Assembly (NCBI RefSeq): GCF_027924905.1
Contig: NZ_AP027055.1
Location: 1,550,001-1,614,000 of the forward strand
DNA from: Limnohabitans sp. INBF002
Lineage (GTDB): Bacteria; Pseudomonadota; Gammaproteobacteria; Burkholderiales; Burkholderiaceae_C
Length of the DNA stretch: 64,000 nucleotides
Reading direction: 5' to 3'
Shown: piece by piece, positions 25,670 through 35,088 of the stretch
Numbering within the stretch: the stretch's first letter is position 1
Layout: the number at the start of each line of letters is the position of its first letter
The notes under the pieces: generated by a model
Databases searched by the model: none
What the model was told of the DNA's origin: nothing
The model's input: only the letters and a program-made list of their open reading frames with translations
Position numbers and translations under genes: made by a program

Positions 25670-26079
25670 GGCGCTACCTCATGCAAAGCACAGCCATACA
25701 ACAGCTCTTTACCTAAGAACGGGGAATACAAGGCAACGCGCCCCGTCAAGGCATCTGGCGTTGGCTGTTTGAGTGCCACAGGCGCCGCAAACTTGACGTG
25801 CTGCAACACCATGGGCTGACGTTCGGTTTGGTAAGAAACATAAAGATTGATAGATTCAACCTGTGTGTCGTTGCCCAGCACCACGGCCTTGAAACGAAAT
25901 CGGTTTTCCAAATCCACACTGCGCACCGCATAAGGGTCATGGGTTGGCGAAAACGTGTGCTCCGATCGCGACGCATTGACCTCAAAGTGGCATTTCAGCA
26001 AAGGCACCGCCTGTGCCGCCATCGGAACAACTGCACCAAACACACACAATGCAGCCCACGTTTGTCGCCAACACCCCAT
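25666..26079 (-). CDS. Uncharacterised secreted protein next to capA
   Basis: A 137-residue protein with a signal peptide ending AQA-VPLLK. The mature part has two cysteines (KCHFEV near the start and YGCALHE near the end) that could form a disulfide. I do not recognise a family. The stop overlaps the capA start, so the two are translationally coupled. A periplasmic function linked to CapA is the only inference possible. Confidence 0.6.
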   Translation of the reverse strand: MGCWRQTWAALCVFGAVVPMAAQAVPLLKCHFEVNASRSEHTFSPTHDPYAVRSVDLENRFRFKAVVLGNDTQVESINLYVSYQTERQPMVLQHVKFAAPVALKQPTPDALTGRVALYSPFLGKELLYGCALHEVAP

Positions 26080-26184
26080 ACATCACGCCCTTTCTGTTTG
26101 CGGTACAGCCTACAAGATGGCCCGCTGGGTTGATCCGTGGGTTTCCCCTTGTAACTGGCAAAATCTAGGTCTACGTCGAAAAGC

Positions 26185-27267
26185 ATGTTTATGACCACTT
26201 CAAGCACACCGCCCCTCCCTACCCAGCCTCGCCTGACCAGTTTGTCCCATGGCGGTGGCTGTGGCTGCAAAATTGCCCCGGGCGTGTTGAGCGAAATTCT
26301 CAAAAGCACCAGCGCCATGCCCATCCCGCCACAGTTGTTGGTGGGCATTGAAACCGCGGACGATGCGGCGGTGTACCAGCTCAACGACGAGCAAGCACTG
26401 ATTGCCACCACCGACTTCTTCATGCCCATCGTGGATGACCCGTTTGACTTTGGTCGCATCGCCGCCACCAACGCCATCAGTGATGTGTACGCCATGGGCG
26501 GCACACCCATCATGGCCTTGGCTTTGGTGGGCATGCCCATCAACGTGTTGTCACCCGAAACGATTGGCAAAATTTTGGATGGCGGCCAAAGCGTGTGTCG
26601 CGAGGCGGGCATCCCCATCGCGGGCGGTCACACCATTGACTCGGTCGAGCCGATTTACGGCTTGGTCGTGATGGGCTTGATTCACCCCAAGCGCATCAAA
26701 CGCAACGCCGATGCCCGCGTGGGTGACCGCTTGGTTCTGGGCAAGCCCTTGGGCGTGGGCGTGTTGTCCGCGGCCCTCAAGAAAAACGCGCTCAGCCCAG
26801 AGGGCTATGCTCAGATGATTGCCAACACCACCCAACTCAACACACCGGGTGCGGCGCTGTCAGCCTTGGCTGGCGTGCACGCCATGACCGATGTGACAGG
26901 CTTTGGTTTGGCGGGCCATGCGCTCGAGATGGCACGAGGTTCTCAAACCACGGTGCAACTCCACATGAACCAAGTGCCTCTGCTGCACGGTGTGCGCGCG
27001 CTGGCCGAGCAAGGCATGCTCACCGGCGCATCAGGCCGCAACTGGTCGGCCTACGGCAAAGAGATTGAACTCGCACCTGAACGTGACGCGATCGACCAAG
27101 CGCTGCTGAGCGACCCCCAAACCAGCGGCGGCTTGTTGGTGGCTTGTGCACCAGAATCCGTCGCAGACGTGCTGGCCATCTTCCGCCAGCACGGCTTTGC
27201 CAACGCATGCGAAGTGGGCGAAATCACAGCAGCCTCAACCAATGGCATCAAGCTGCAAGTGCGTTAA
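26185..27267 (+). CDS. selD: Selenide, water dikinase
   Basis: A 360-residue enzyme making selenophosphate from selenide and ATP. The catalytic motif GGGCGCKI is present with C26, C28 and K29, and it is followed by the usual DDAAVY, TTDFFMPIVDDPFDFGRIAATNAISDVYAMGG and GGHTIDSVEPIYG motifs. The catalytic position is a cysteine, not a selenocysteine TGA. The immediate neighbours do not include selA/selB or mnmH, so the use of selenophosphate cannot be told from this window. Two possible ATG starts are six bases apart. Confidence 0.96.
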   Translation: MFMTTSSTPPLPTQPRLTSLSHGGGCGCKIAPGVLSEILKSTSAMPIPPQLLVGIETADDAAVYQLNDEQALIATTDFFMPIVDDPFDFGRIAATNAISDVYAMGGTPIMALALVGMPINVLSPETIGKILDGGQSVCREAGIPIAGGHTIDSVEPIYGLVVMGLIHPKRIKRNADARVGDRLVLGKPLGVGVLSAALKKNALSPEGYAQMIANTTQLNTPGAALSALAGVHAMTDVTGFGLAGHALEMARGSQTTVQLHMNQVPLLHGVRALAEQGMLTGASGRNWSAYGKEIELAPERDAIDQALLSDPQTSGGLLVACAPESVADVLAIFRQHGFANACEVGEITAASTNGIKLQVR

Positions 27268-27325
27268 ATACCAGCCGCTTGACCCCGCAAATTTATACTG
27301 CTCTCCTTTGAAAGAAAACAACAAC

Positions 27326-27667
27326 ATGTCCACCATTCCAGCCTGCCCCCAATGCGGCCAAGAAAACACCTACCAAGACGGCGACAACTATGTGTGCGCC
27401 GATTGCGCGCATGAATGGCCCATGGTGGCTACCGCTGCTGCAGACGACGAAGACGAGGCGGTGGTGAAAGATGCCAACGGAACGGTATTGAAAGACGGCG
27501 ATGCCGTGGTGCTCATCAAAGACCTCAAGGTCAAGGGCTCATCCACCACGCTCAAGATGGGCACCAAGGTCAAAAGCATTCGCTTGGTTGGCGGCGACCA
27601 CGAAGTGGACTGCAAGATGGATGTGGGCAACTACATGTTGAAGGCTTGCTTCTTGCGCAAAGCCTAA
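27326..27667 (+). CDS. PhnA/YjdM family zinc-ribbon protein
   Basis: A 113-residue protein with an N-terminal zinc ribbon (CPQCGQENTYQDGDNYVCADC) followed by the PhnA/YjdM domain (VVKDANGTVLKDGDAVVLIKDLKVKGSSTTLKMGTKVKSIRLV...HEVDCKMDV). Despite its old name, this family is not shown to act on phosphonates. ATG 27326 matches the family start and has AAAGAAA upstream. A strong terminator follows and extends into the convergent arfB gene. Confidence 0.92.
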   Translation: MSTIPACPQCGQENTYQDGDNYVCADCAHEWPMVATAAADDEDEAVVKDANGTVLKDGDAVVLIKDLKVKGSSTTLKMGTKVKSIRLVGGDHEVDCKMDVGNYMLKACFLRKA

Positions 27668-27680
27668 AAGCACACTGCTG

Positions 27681-28070
27681 TTAAAGCACCCGACCTCGGT
27701 TCGATTTGATCGCCGAGGTCTTTTTTTTGCTGTCCAAGCGGCGCAGCTTAGAGGCATAGGTAGGCTTGGTGGGTTTGCGCTTTTTGGGCGGCTTGGCCAC
27801 GCTTTGCACCAAGTCCAGCAAACGCGCAAAGGCCTCGATGCGGTTCATGTCTTGGCTGCGGTGTTCTTGCGCTTTGATCACCACCACGCCTTCGTTGGTG
27901 ATGCGATGGTCTGGCAAACACAGCAGCCGCTCTTTCACGTCATCTGGCAAAGACGACGCCATCACATCAAACCGCAAATGAATGGCACTCGAGACTTTGT
28001 TGACGTTTTGCCCACCCGCGCCTTGGGCACGAACTGCGGTGACTTCAACTTCAGACTCGTTGATGTGCAT
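27681..28070 (-). CDS. arfB: Alternative ribosome-rescue factor ArfB (peptidyl-tRNA hydrolase domain protein)
   Basis: A 129-residue protein with the release-factor GGQ motif (RAQGAGGQNVNKVSSAIHLRFD) and a long basic C-terminal tail (PPKKRKPTKPTYASKLRRLDSKKK). The tail enters the empty mRNA channel of stalled ribosomes, and the GGQ loop frees the peptide. The lysine codons of the tail coincide with the T-run of the terminator of the convergent gene. It follows the AEC transporter gene by only 9 bases, so it may be read from the long upstream unit. Confidence 0.92.
   Translation of the reverse strand: MHINESEVEVTAVRAQGAGGQNVNKVSSAIHLRFDVMASSLPDDVKERLLCLPDHRITNEGVVVIKAQEHRSQDMNRIEAFARLLDLVQSVAKPPKKRKPTKPTYASKLRRLDSKKKTSAIKSNRGRVL
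27692..27728 (+). terminator. Terminator of the PhnA-like gene, located inside the arfB 3' coding part
   Basis: GACCTCGG/CCGAGGTC with an inner CGAT/ATCG stem is followed by an eight-base T-run. The same bases on the other strand encode the ArfB C-terminal tail. Confidence 0.85.
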
Positions 28071-28079
28071 GGTGTGTGC

Positions 28080-29030
28080 TTAAACGTGCCAGCCGGGCAA
28101 CTCGCCCATGGCCCAAACAATCAGACTGACAGTGAAGAAGGACGCGACAGTGGTCACCAACAACGCGGCAGCACAAAACCCCTCTTCCCCGTGACGTTGC
28201 GCCAACAAGGGGTAGATGCCCAGCATGGGCATCCCCGCCAGCAACACCGCAGAAATTTTGAGGCTCGGCTCGATCGGGCCCACCACCATCAACATCAGCC
28301 CAACAGCCAAAGGGTGCACCACCAATTTACCGATGGCAATCCAGCGCACCTCTTGAATCAGGCCCAGCACACGCATACCCACCAAAGAACCGCCGTTCAC
28401 AAACAGCGCAATCGCGGCAGTGGAGGCGGCAAATAAGTTCACGGTCTTCGACAACACCTCTGGCAAATGCCAACCCAAGATGGAGAACGCAAAGCCCAAC
28501 ACAATCGCTTGCATCATGGGAATCTTGGCCATGCGCTTCAAGCTTTGAAGCACGGTGTGTCGCCAGGACAAATGGGCGGTCTCACCGCTTTCAGCCATGG
28601 CCAGCGCCAACGGAATCGTCACCAAGTTTTCAACCAACACGGTCAAGGCCAAACCCACACCTGCAGCAGGCCCCAAGAGCTGCAACAAGATGGGGTAGCC
28701 CACGTAGCCACTGTTGGCCGAACTCACCCCCATCGCCACCAGGCTGCTTTGCGTGAGCGATTTTTTGCGCCACACACGCCACACCCCAAAGCCCACCGCA
28801 AAAGAAAACACCGAACCCACGCCATAGGCGATTAAATACCTTGGGTTCATCACCTCGGCAAAGTCGCGTTGCGTCAGCGTGTTAAACAGCATGGCGGGCA
28901 GCGCAAAGTGCAGCACAAAACGCCCCAACACTTGACCATCAAGCTTGCTGAACAAGCCGCGATGCGTGGCGGAAAATCCCAGCGCGATGACCAAATAAAT
29001 AGGGCCAGTGATGGTGAGGATGTTGAGCAT
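28080..29030 (-). CDS. AEC family (auxin efflux carrier-like/MdcF) transporter
   Basis: A 316-residue membrane protein with about ten hydrophobic segments in two halves. Family signs are the conserved LHFALPAMLFNTL near the start, NSGYVGYPILLQLLGPAAG in the middle and AGMPMLGIYPLLAQRHGEEGFCAAALLVTTVASFFTV near the end. Members move organic acids such as malonate or malate. It follows the Bug-type receptor gene by 12 bases at the tail of the alicyclic-acid unit, so transport of a related carboxylate is possible (inference). Confidence 0.87.
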   Translation of the reverse strand: MLNILTITGPIYLVIALGFSATHRGLFSKLDGQVLGRFVLHFALPAMLFNTLTQRDFAEVMNPRYLIAYGVGSVFSFAVGFGVWRVWRKKSLTQSSLVAMGVSSANSGYVGYPILLQLLGPAAGVGLALTVLVENLVTIPLALAMAESGETAHLSWRHTVLQSLKRMAKIPMMQAIVLGFAFSILGWHLPEVLSKTVNLFAASTAAIALFVNGGSLVGMRVLGLIQEVRWIAIGKLVVHPLAVGLMLMVVGPIEPSLKISAVLLAGMPMLGIYPLLAQRHGEEGFCAAALLVTTVASFFTVSLIVWAMGELPGWHV

Positions 29031-29042
29031 TGAGTCTATGGC

Positions 29043-30029
29043 TTATTGTTTTTGAATGCCTGCGCGTTGAATCACATCGCTCCAACGCTTGATTTCCGTT
29101 TGCAACCAATCGTGTGCTTGCCCCACCGTGCTGGGGTGCGGCTCGACATTCAAGTCCAGCAACTTCTGACGCACGGCTGGGTTTTGCAGCGCGGCGTTCA
29201 CTTCTTTGTTCAAACGGTCCACCACCGCTTGTGGTGTTTTGGCTGGCACGCCCAAACCATTCCACGAGGTCGATACGAAATTAGGTACGCCGCCCTCTTT
29301 GGCTGTCGGGACTTGTGGCAAAGCCGTGTTGCGTTTTGGGCCTGTCACGGCCAAAGCACGCAGTGCCCCACCCTTGATTTGCGGCAGCACAGGGCTTAGC
29401 ACTTCCACCGCAATATCAATTTGTCCACCACGCAGCGCGTTCATGACAGCGGGGGTGCCATTGAAAGGCACCACTTGGGCATCTAAGCCCGCCACCGATT
29501 TGAACAACTCAGCCGTCAAATGTTGGGTGCTGCCGATGTTGATGCTGCCAATGTTGAGCTTTCCTGGGTTGGCTTTGGCCCATGTCAACAACTCGGGCAA
29601 CGATTGAAAACGCGAATCAGCGCTGGTGACAACAGCTAAGTCAAACGTCCCCATCAACGAAACGGGTGTGAAGTCTTTCACGGGGTCAAATGGCAAAGCC
29701 TTGAACAGACCAGCACTCACCGCGTTGGCGTTGGACATCAGCAAAATGGTGTAGCCGTCAGGCTCGGACTTGGCCACGATCTCCGCCGCCACAATGCCAC
29801 CGGCGCCGGGGCGGTTGTCAATCACCACCGCTTGACCCAAACCTTCCGACATCTTTTGTGCGACCGTGCGTGCAGTCAGGTCAGCCACACCGCCTGCACC
29901 AAACGGCACAACGATGCGCAAAGGCTTTGTGGGGTACGACTGGCCATGCGCACTCACGGCAGTCAAAGCGCAAAACGCGGTCGCAGCAACAGCGACGAAA
30001 CGGGACGACACCAAACGACGAAGGGACAT
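29043..30029 (-). CDS. Bug-type (tripartite tricarboxylate transporter) periplasmic substrate-binding protein
   Basis: A 328-residue protein with signal peptide (SVAVAATAFCALTAVSAHG-like region, cleavage near QSYPTKP). It shows the Bug-family signature: PLRIVVPFGAGGVADLTARTVAQKMSEGLGQAVVIDNRPGAGGIVAAEIVAKSEPDGYT. Such receptors bind small carboxylates. Most in Burkholderiales are orphans without TctA/TctB nearby, as here. Its location 47 bases after the thiolase gene suggests it is read with the alicyclic-acid operon and binds a substrate or related acid. Confidence 0.9.
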   Translation of the reverse strand: MSLRRLVSSRFVAVAATAFCALTAVSAHGQSYPTKPLRIVVPFGAGGVADLTARTVAQKMSEGLGQAVVIDNRPGAGGIVAAEIVAKSEPDGYTILLMSNANAVSAGLFKALPFDPVKDFTPVSLMGTFDLAVVTSADSRFQSLPELLTWAKANPGKLNIGSINIGSTQHLTAELFKSVAGLDAQVVPFNGTPAVMNALRGGQIDIAVEVLSPVLPQIKGGALRALAVTGPKRNTALPQVPTAKEGGVPNFVSTSWNGLGVPAKTPQAVVDRLNKEVNAALQNPAVRQKLLDLNVEPHPSTVGQAHDWLQTEIKRWSDVIQRAGIQKQ

Positions 30030-30076
30030 AACGCATCTCCAAAAAAGGGAACTGATGCGCAGATTGTCCTAGATCG

Positions 30077-31279
30077 TCAAACTCGCTCAAGAATCAGTGC
30101 AATTCCCTGCCCCACACCAATGCACATGGTGCACAGCGCGTAACGGCCGCCTGTGGCGTGCAAGCGGTTCACTGCGGTGGTGGCCAGGCGTGCGCCTGAT
30201 GCACCCAATGGATGCCCCAACGCAATCGCACCACCCCAAGCATTCACGCGCGGGTCGTCGTCACGCAAACCCAGACCGCGCGTGACGGCCAAACCTTGTG
30301 CCGCAAAAGCCTCGTTCAATTCAATCACGTCCATCTGGGCAATGGTGAGACCCGTTTGCACCAACACTTTTTGCGTGGCTGGCAAAGGGCCAATGCCCAT
30401 GATGCGCGGCGCCACACCCACCGTGGCCATGCCCACCACGCGCGCCTTAGGCGTCAAACCATTCTTGGCAGCATGGGCTTCATTCGCCAAGAGCAGCGCG
30501 CACGCCCCGTCGTTCACACCGCTGGCATTGCCTGCGGTCACTGAACCATCGGGACGCACGATGGGTTTGAGCTTGGCCAAGGCTTCCAAGCTGGTGGCGC
30601 GGGGGTGCTCATCGGCGTCCACCACCGTGGGCTCGCCCTTCTTTTGCGGAATCAGCACAGGTGTGATTTCGCGTGCCAAATGGCCGGCTTGCTGCGCGGC
30701 GACTGCGCGCAGTTGGCTGTTCATGGCCATCAGGTCTTGGGCCTCACGCTCGATCTTGAATTCCACGGCCACGTTCTCCGCCGTCTCTGGCATCGAATCC
30801 ACACCATACTTTTCTTTCATCAACTTGTTGATGAAACGCCAGCCAATCGTGGTGTCGTACACCGCGTTGTTGCGGCTAAAGGCGCTCTCGGCTTTGGGCA
30901 TGACAAAGGGCGCACGGCTCATGCTCTCCACGCCACCGGCAATCATCAACTGCGCTTCGCCCGATTTGATGGCACGCGCGGCTGTACCCACCGCATCCAA
31001 GCCCGAACCGCACAGGCGGTTGATCGTTGCGCCTGGCACGTCGACGGGCAAGCCCGCCAACAAGCTGGCCATGTGGGCCACGTTGCGGTTGTCTTCACCC
31101 GCTTGGTTGGCGCAGCCATACAGCACATCGGTGATTTGCGCCCAATCCACGTTGGGGTTGCGCGCCATCAACGCTTTGATGGGGATGGCCCCCAAATCAT
31201 CGGTGCGAACAGAAGACAAAGCGCCGCCGTAGCGGCCAATGGGTGTGCGAATGGCATCGCAAATGAAAGCGTGTGTCAT
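30077..31279 (-). CDS. Acetyl-CoA acyltransferase (beta-ketothiolase, 3-oxoadipyl-CoA/3-ketopimelyl-CoA type)
   Basis: A 400-residue thiolase. The catalytic cysteine lies in NRLCGSGLDAVGTAARAI, with the later motifs NEAFAAQGLAV, GGAIALGHPLGASGARLATT and CTMCIGVGQG supplying His and Cys. The sequence is closest in style to PcaF/PaaJ 3-oxoadipyl-CoA thiolases. The operon has no beta-ketoadipate genes, so cleavage of 3-oxopimeloyl-CoA to glutaryl-CoA and acetyl-CoA is the role that fits (inference). It is 12 bases after the fused hydratase/dehydrogenase gene. Confidence 0.9.
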   Translation of the reverse strand: MTHAFICDAIRTPIGRYGGALSSVRTDDLGAIPIKALMARNPNVDWAQITDVLYGCANQAGEDNRNVAHMASLLAGLPVDVPGATINRLCGSGLDAVGTAARAIKSGEAQLMIAGGVESMSRAPFVMPKAESAFSRNNAVYDTTIGWRFINKLMKEKYGVDSMPETAENVAVEFKIEREAQDLMAMNSQLRAVAAQQAGHLAREITPVLIPQKKGEPTVVDADEHPRATSLEALAKLKPIVRPDGSVTAGNASGVNDGACALLLANEAHAAKNGLTPKARVVGMATVGVAPRIMGIGPLPATQKVLVQTGLTIAQMDVIELNEAFAAQGLAVTRGLGLRDDDPRVNAWGGAIALGHPLGASGARLATTAVNRLHATGGRYALCTMCIGVGQGIALILERV

Positions 31280-31291
31280 GGGATGTAAACG

Positions 31292-33361
31292 TTATTGATC
31301 TTCAAACAAGACAGATAAATCTGCCAACACAAAACCATCGCCGCATTGGCTGGCGAGGTCTTTGATTTCTTGGGTCAAGGCTTCTCGGTTTTGCTGACGG
31401 GCCCAAAACACGGGGCCGCCTTCCCAACGCGGAAAACCATAGCCATGCACCAACACCACGTCAATGTCTGTGGCACGGCTGGCCACGCCCTCGCCCATCA
31501 AACGAGCCGCCTCGTTGACGATGGTCAGCAACGCACGGCGTTGAATCGTGGCACTGCTCAAGGGCTGGCGTTGGATGCCGCGACGCTGCGACGCATCTTC
31601 AATGATGTGGCGCACCGCCTCATCGGTCGTCGCTTGTTGCTTGCCATCCACATAGGTGTAGTAGCCCGCACCTGTTTTACGACCGAGGCGACCGGCTTCG
31701 CACAAGCGATCCAAGATGTCCACGTAGCGCACCCCCGGCGCGCGGCTGGCAGCCTGCGCCTGACGCATGCGCCAGGCAATGTCCAGCCCCGACAAATCAG
31801 CCACCGCAAATGGCCCCATGGCCATGCCAAACTGTTTGAGCGAGGCATCCACATCCTCGGGCCATGCACCGTCTTCCAACATGAATTCACATTGGTTGCG
31901 GTACGCGTTGTAAATGCGGTTGCCAATGAACCCAAAGTGGTTGCCCGCCAGCACCGGCAGCTTGCGCAGGCGCTTGCCCAAAGCCATGCCTGTGGCCAAC
32001 ACGTCGGGACGCGAGTCTTTGCCGCGCACCACCTCTAGCAGCTTCATCACATTGGCAGGACTGAAAAAGTGCAGACCCAACACGTCTTGCGGGCGTGAGG
32101 TGGCTTGCGCGATCGCATCCACATCCAAGTAAGAGGTGTTGGTGGCCAGCACTGCACCTGCACGTGCAAATTGGTCAATTTTTCTGAACACGTCTTGCTT
32201 GACTGCCAAGTCTTCAAAAACGGCTTCAATCACCAAATCGGCTTTGGCCATGTCCGTCCAATCGAGCGTGCTGTGCAAACACGCTTCGCGTGCTTGGGCC
32301 ACGTCGGCTTTCATTTTTTGTGCCGCCACGCGATCACGGTAATGCGCAACCACACGGTCTTGTCCACGTTGAAGCGCAGCCGCATCTTGCTCAAGCAAGA
32401 TGACTTGCATGCCCGCATCCAACACGCTGATGGCAATGCCCGTGCCCATGGTGCCCGCACCGATGACGCACACGGTTTCAAAAGGAATGGGTTTGGCGCT
32501 CAACTCAGCAGGCAGCTTGGCGCTGTCACGTTCGGCAAAGAACACATGGCGCAAGGCGTAGGCCTCACGCGACAAACGCAGCTGCAAAAACACAGCACGC
32601 TCATCGGCCAAGCCATCGTCAATCGACAGCACCGCCGCCGATTTGATGGCCTCCATCGCGGCCTCGACGGCTGGGCGGCGTTTGCCTGCACGCATCGCGT
32701 CCTCTGCGGCTTGCTGAATCAGTGCAGGCCCTTCGGCAGGCACCAGTTCATCGCGGATGCGGCACTTTTTGCCTTGCATGCGGCGGGCCAATGCTACGGC
32801 GGCATCCAGCAAATCACTGGCCACCACCTCGTCCAACAAGTTAAGGGATTTGGCCTCTTTGGCTGAAATGCGTTGTGCGCCGCAAATCATGCGAATGGCA
32901 CGCGACACACCCACGCGGCGCGGCAGCATTTGTGTGCCACCTGCACCAGGAATGATGCCCAGCGACACCTCGGGCAAACCCACCACTGTTTTGGCATCGG
33001 CCACACGGGCATCGCAAGCCAGCGCCAACTCGAAACCGCCACCCAAGGCAGCACCATGCAACGCAGCCACCACGGGCTTGCCGCAGTCCTCAATGGCACG
33101 GATGACCTCGGGCAAGATGGGCTCTTGCATGGGCTTGCCAAACTCACGGATGTCAGCACCTGCGACAAACGTGCTGCCTGCCCCCACGATGACGGCAGCT
33201 TGAAAGTCTGAATTGGTTTTGAAATCAGAAATGGCCGCCATCAAACCTTGACGCACGGCCAAGGACGTGGCGTTGATGGGCGGGTTGTCGATGGTGATGA
33301 CACACACATCGCCCCTGGCCTCGACATGCACGCATGCAGCAACATCCATCACAACGCTCAC
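31292..33361 (-). CDS. Fused enoyl-CoA hydratase/3-hydroxyacyl-CoA dehydrogenase (PimF/FadJ-like)
   Basis: A 689-residue bifunctional beta-oxidation enzyme. Residues about 1-190 are a crotonase domain ([46 protein letters not shown]). Residues about 295-475 are the NAD-binding domain ([21 protein letters not shown]). C-terminal 3HCDH domains follow ([48 protein letters not shown]). The layout is that of PimF in pimelate degradation. It would hydrate and oxidise the C7 enoyl-CoA. The GTG start overlaps the etfA stop; a second start, an ATG at 33349, is possible. Confidence 0.93.
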   Translation of the reverse strand: MSVVMDVAACVHVEARGDVCVITIDNPPINATSLAVRQGLMAAISDFKTNSDFQAAVIVGAGSTFVAGADIREFGKPMQEPILPEVIRAIEDCGKPVVAALHGAALGGGFELALACDARVADAKTVVGLPEVSLGIIPGAGGTQMLPRRVGVSRAIRMICGAQRISAKEAKSLNLLDEVVASDLLDAAVALARRMQGKKCRIRDELVPAEGPALIQQAAEDAMRAGKRRPAVEAAMEAIKSAAVLSIDDGLADERAVFLQLRLSREAYALRHVFFAERDSAKLPAELSAKPIPFETVCVIGAGTMGTGIAISVLDAGMQVILLEQDAAALQRGQDRVVAHYRDRVAAQKMKADVAQAREACLHSTLDWTDMAKADLVIEAVFEDLAVKQDVFRKIDQFARAGAVLATNTSYLDVDAIAQATSRPQDVLGLHFFSPANVMKLLEVVRGKDSRPDVLATGMALGKRLRKLPVLAGNHFGFIGNRIYNAYRNQCEFMLEDGAWPEDVDASLKQFGMAMGPFAVADLSGLDIAWRMRQAQAASRAPGVRYVDILDRLCEAGRLGRKTGAGYYTYVDGKQQATTDEAVRHIIEDASQRRGIQRQPLSSATIQRRALLTIVNEAARLMGEGVASRATDIDVVLVHGYGFPRWEGGPVFWARQQNREALTQEIKDLASQCGDGFVLADLSVLFEDQ

Positions 33362-34290
33362 AATGCAGCGACCAACTCTGGCACCGCGGTGAAGAGGTCT
33401 GCCTCCAAGCCGAAGTCGGCCACGCTGAAGATGGGTGCTTCTGGGTCTTTGTTGATGGCCACGATCACCTTGCTGTCTTTCATACCGGCCAAGTGTTGGA
33501 TGGCGCCGCTGATGCCGCAGGCCACGTACAACTGAGGTGCGACGATCTTGCCAGTTTGACCCACTTGCAAGTCGTTGGCGGCATAGCCTGCATCCACCGC
33601 CGCACGGCTGGCACCAATGGCTGCACCCAGCTTGTCAGCCAAGGGAACCATGACTTCGTCAAACTTCTCTGAGCTGCCCAAGGCGCGGCCACCGGAGACG
33701 ATGATCTTGGCTGCGGTCAGCTCTGGGCGGTCACTCTTGGTGACTTCACGGCCCACGAAGCTGCTCTTGCCTGAGTCTGTGGCTGCTGCTGTGGTTTCCA
33801 CTGCGGCCGAGCCACCTGTAGAAGCGGCTGCATCAAAACCTGTGGTGCGCACGGTGATGACTTTGACAGCATCTGTACTTTGCACGGTAGCAATCGCATT
33901 GCCCGCATAGATGGGGCGCTCAAACGTGTCTGGGCTGTCCACCTTGGTGATGTCGCTGATTTGGCCCACGTCCAGCTTGGCGGCGACTCTCGGTGCCACG
34001 TTCTTACCCGCCGCTGTGGCGGGGAACAAGATGTGGGTGTAGTTGCCAGCGATGGCCAGCACTTGCGCTGCGACGTTCTCGGCCAAGCCAGCTTCCAGCG
34101 TGGCGCCGTCGGCGTGGATGACTTTGCTCACGCCTGCAATTTGCGCTGCAGCGGCTGCGGCAGCACCCGCGTTGTGGCCTGCGACCAGCACGTGCACGTC
34201 AGCGCCCATGGCGGCTGCGGCTGTGACGGTGTTCAAGGTTGCGCCTTTGATGCTGGCGTTGTCGTGTTCTGCAATCACGAGGGATGTCAT
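33358..34290 (-). CDS. etfA: Electron transfer flavoprotein, alpha subunit
   Basis: A 310-residue FAD-binding subunit. The C-terminal FAD domain shows [98 protein letters not shown], a textbook match. It accepts electrons from acyl-CoA dehydrogenases and passes them to the quinone pool. Placement between the acyl-CoA dehydrogenase genes and the beta-oxidation genes shows which dehydrogenases it serves. It is 39 bases after etfB and overlaps the next gene. Confidence 0.96.
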   Translation of the reverse strand: MTSLVIAEHDNASIKGATLNTVTAAAAMGADVHVLVAGHNAGAAAAAAAQIAGVSKVIHADGATLEAGLAENVAAQVLAIAGNYTHILFPATAAGKNVAPRVAAKLDVGQISDITKVDSPDTFERPIYAGNAIATVQSTDAVKVITVRTTGFDAAASTGGSAAVETTAAATDSGKSSFVGREVTKSDRPELTAAKIIVSGGRALGSSEKFDEVMVPLADKLGAAIGASRAAVDAGYAANDLQVGQTGKIVAPQLYVACGISGAIQHLAGMKDSKVIVAINKDPEAPIFSVADFGLEADLFTAVPELVAAL

Positions 34291-34329
34291 GTGTGTTTCT
34301 CCTGCGCTTGTGTTCTTTAAATGACGGGC

Positions 34330-35079
34330 TTAAATAACTTTTGCCACGTTTTTGAGCTTGTCCACCAAAGTGGCCACATCGGGCACCTTGATGCCCGCGC
34401 TGCGCTTGGCAGGCTCCACCACTTTGAGGGTCTTGATGCGGGGGCTCACGTCAACGCCCAAGTCTTCGGGCTTGAACACATCGAGTTGCTTCTTCTTGGC
34501 CTTCATGATGTTGGGCAAGGTCACGTAGCGAGGCTCGTTCAAACGCAAGTCAGTCGTGATGACGGCGGGCAGGCTGATCGAAATGGTTTCCAAGCCACCG
34601 TCCACTTCACGGGTCACGCTGGCTTTGTCGCCCGCCACTTCCACTTTGGAAGCAAAGGTGGCTTGAGGCATGTCTGCCAAGGCCGCCAACATTTGGCCGG
34701 TTTGGTTGCAGTCGTCGTCAATCGCTTGTTTGCCCAGAATCACCAAGCCAGGCTGCTCTTTGTCGACCAAAGCTTTGAGGAGCTTGGCCACGGCCAAGGG
34801 TTGCAGCTCTTCAGCGGTCTCGACCAAGATGCCTCGGTCTGCGCCAATGGCCATCGCGGTGCGCAAGGTTTCTTGGCACTGGGTGACGCCGCAAGAGACA
34901 GCGATCACTTCAGTGACCACACCCTTTTCTTTGAGGCGCACGGCTTCTTCCACCGCAATCTCATCAAACGGGTTCATGCTCATCTTGACGTTTGCAATGT
35001 CAACGCCCGAGTTGTCCGACTTCACGCGGACCTTGACGTTGTAGTCCACCACGCGTTTGACTGCGACCAAAACTTTCAT
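34330..35079 (-). CDS. etfB: Electron transfer flavoprotein, beta subunit
   Basis: A 249-residue partner of EtfA. It starts [20 protein letters not shown] and contains the family ETF-beta signature [52 protein letters not shown]. It also has the AMP-binding segment [24 protein letters not shown] site lies before the ATG. It immediately follows gcdH with a 9-base gap, forming part of the same transcript. Confidence 0.96.
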   Translation of the reverse strand: MKVLVAVKRVVDYNVKVRVKSDNSGVDIANVKMSMNPFDEIAVEEAVRLKEKGVVTEVIAVSCGVTQCQETLRTAMAIGADRGILVETAEELQPLAVAKLLKALVDKEQPGLVILGKQAIDDDCNQTGQMLAALADMPQATFASKVEVAGDKASVTREVDGGLETISISLPAVITTDLRLNEPRYVTLPNIMKAKKKQLDVFKPEDLGVDVSPRIKTLKVVEPAKRSAGIKVPDVATLVDKLKNVAKVI

Positions 35080-35088
35080 GACGACTCC

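Noticed and set aside
26251..26271. Possible selenocysteine form of SelD
   Set aside because: The catalytic codon is TGT (cysteine) and no in-frame TGA is present.
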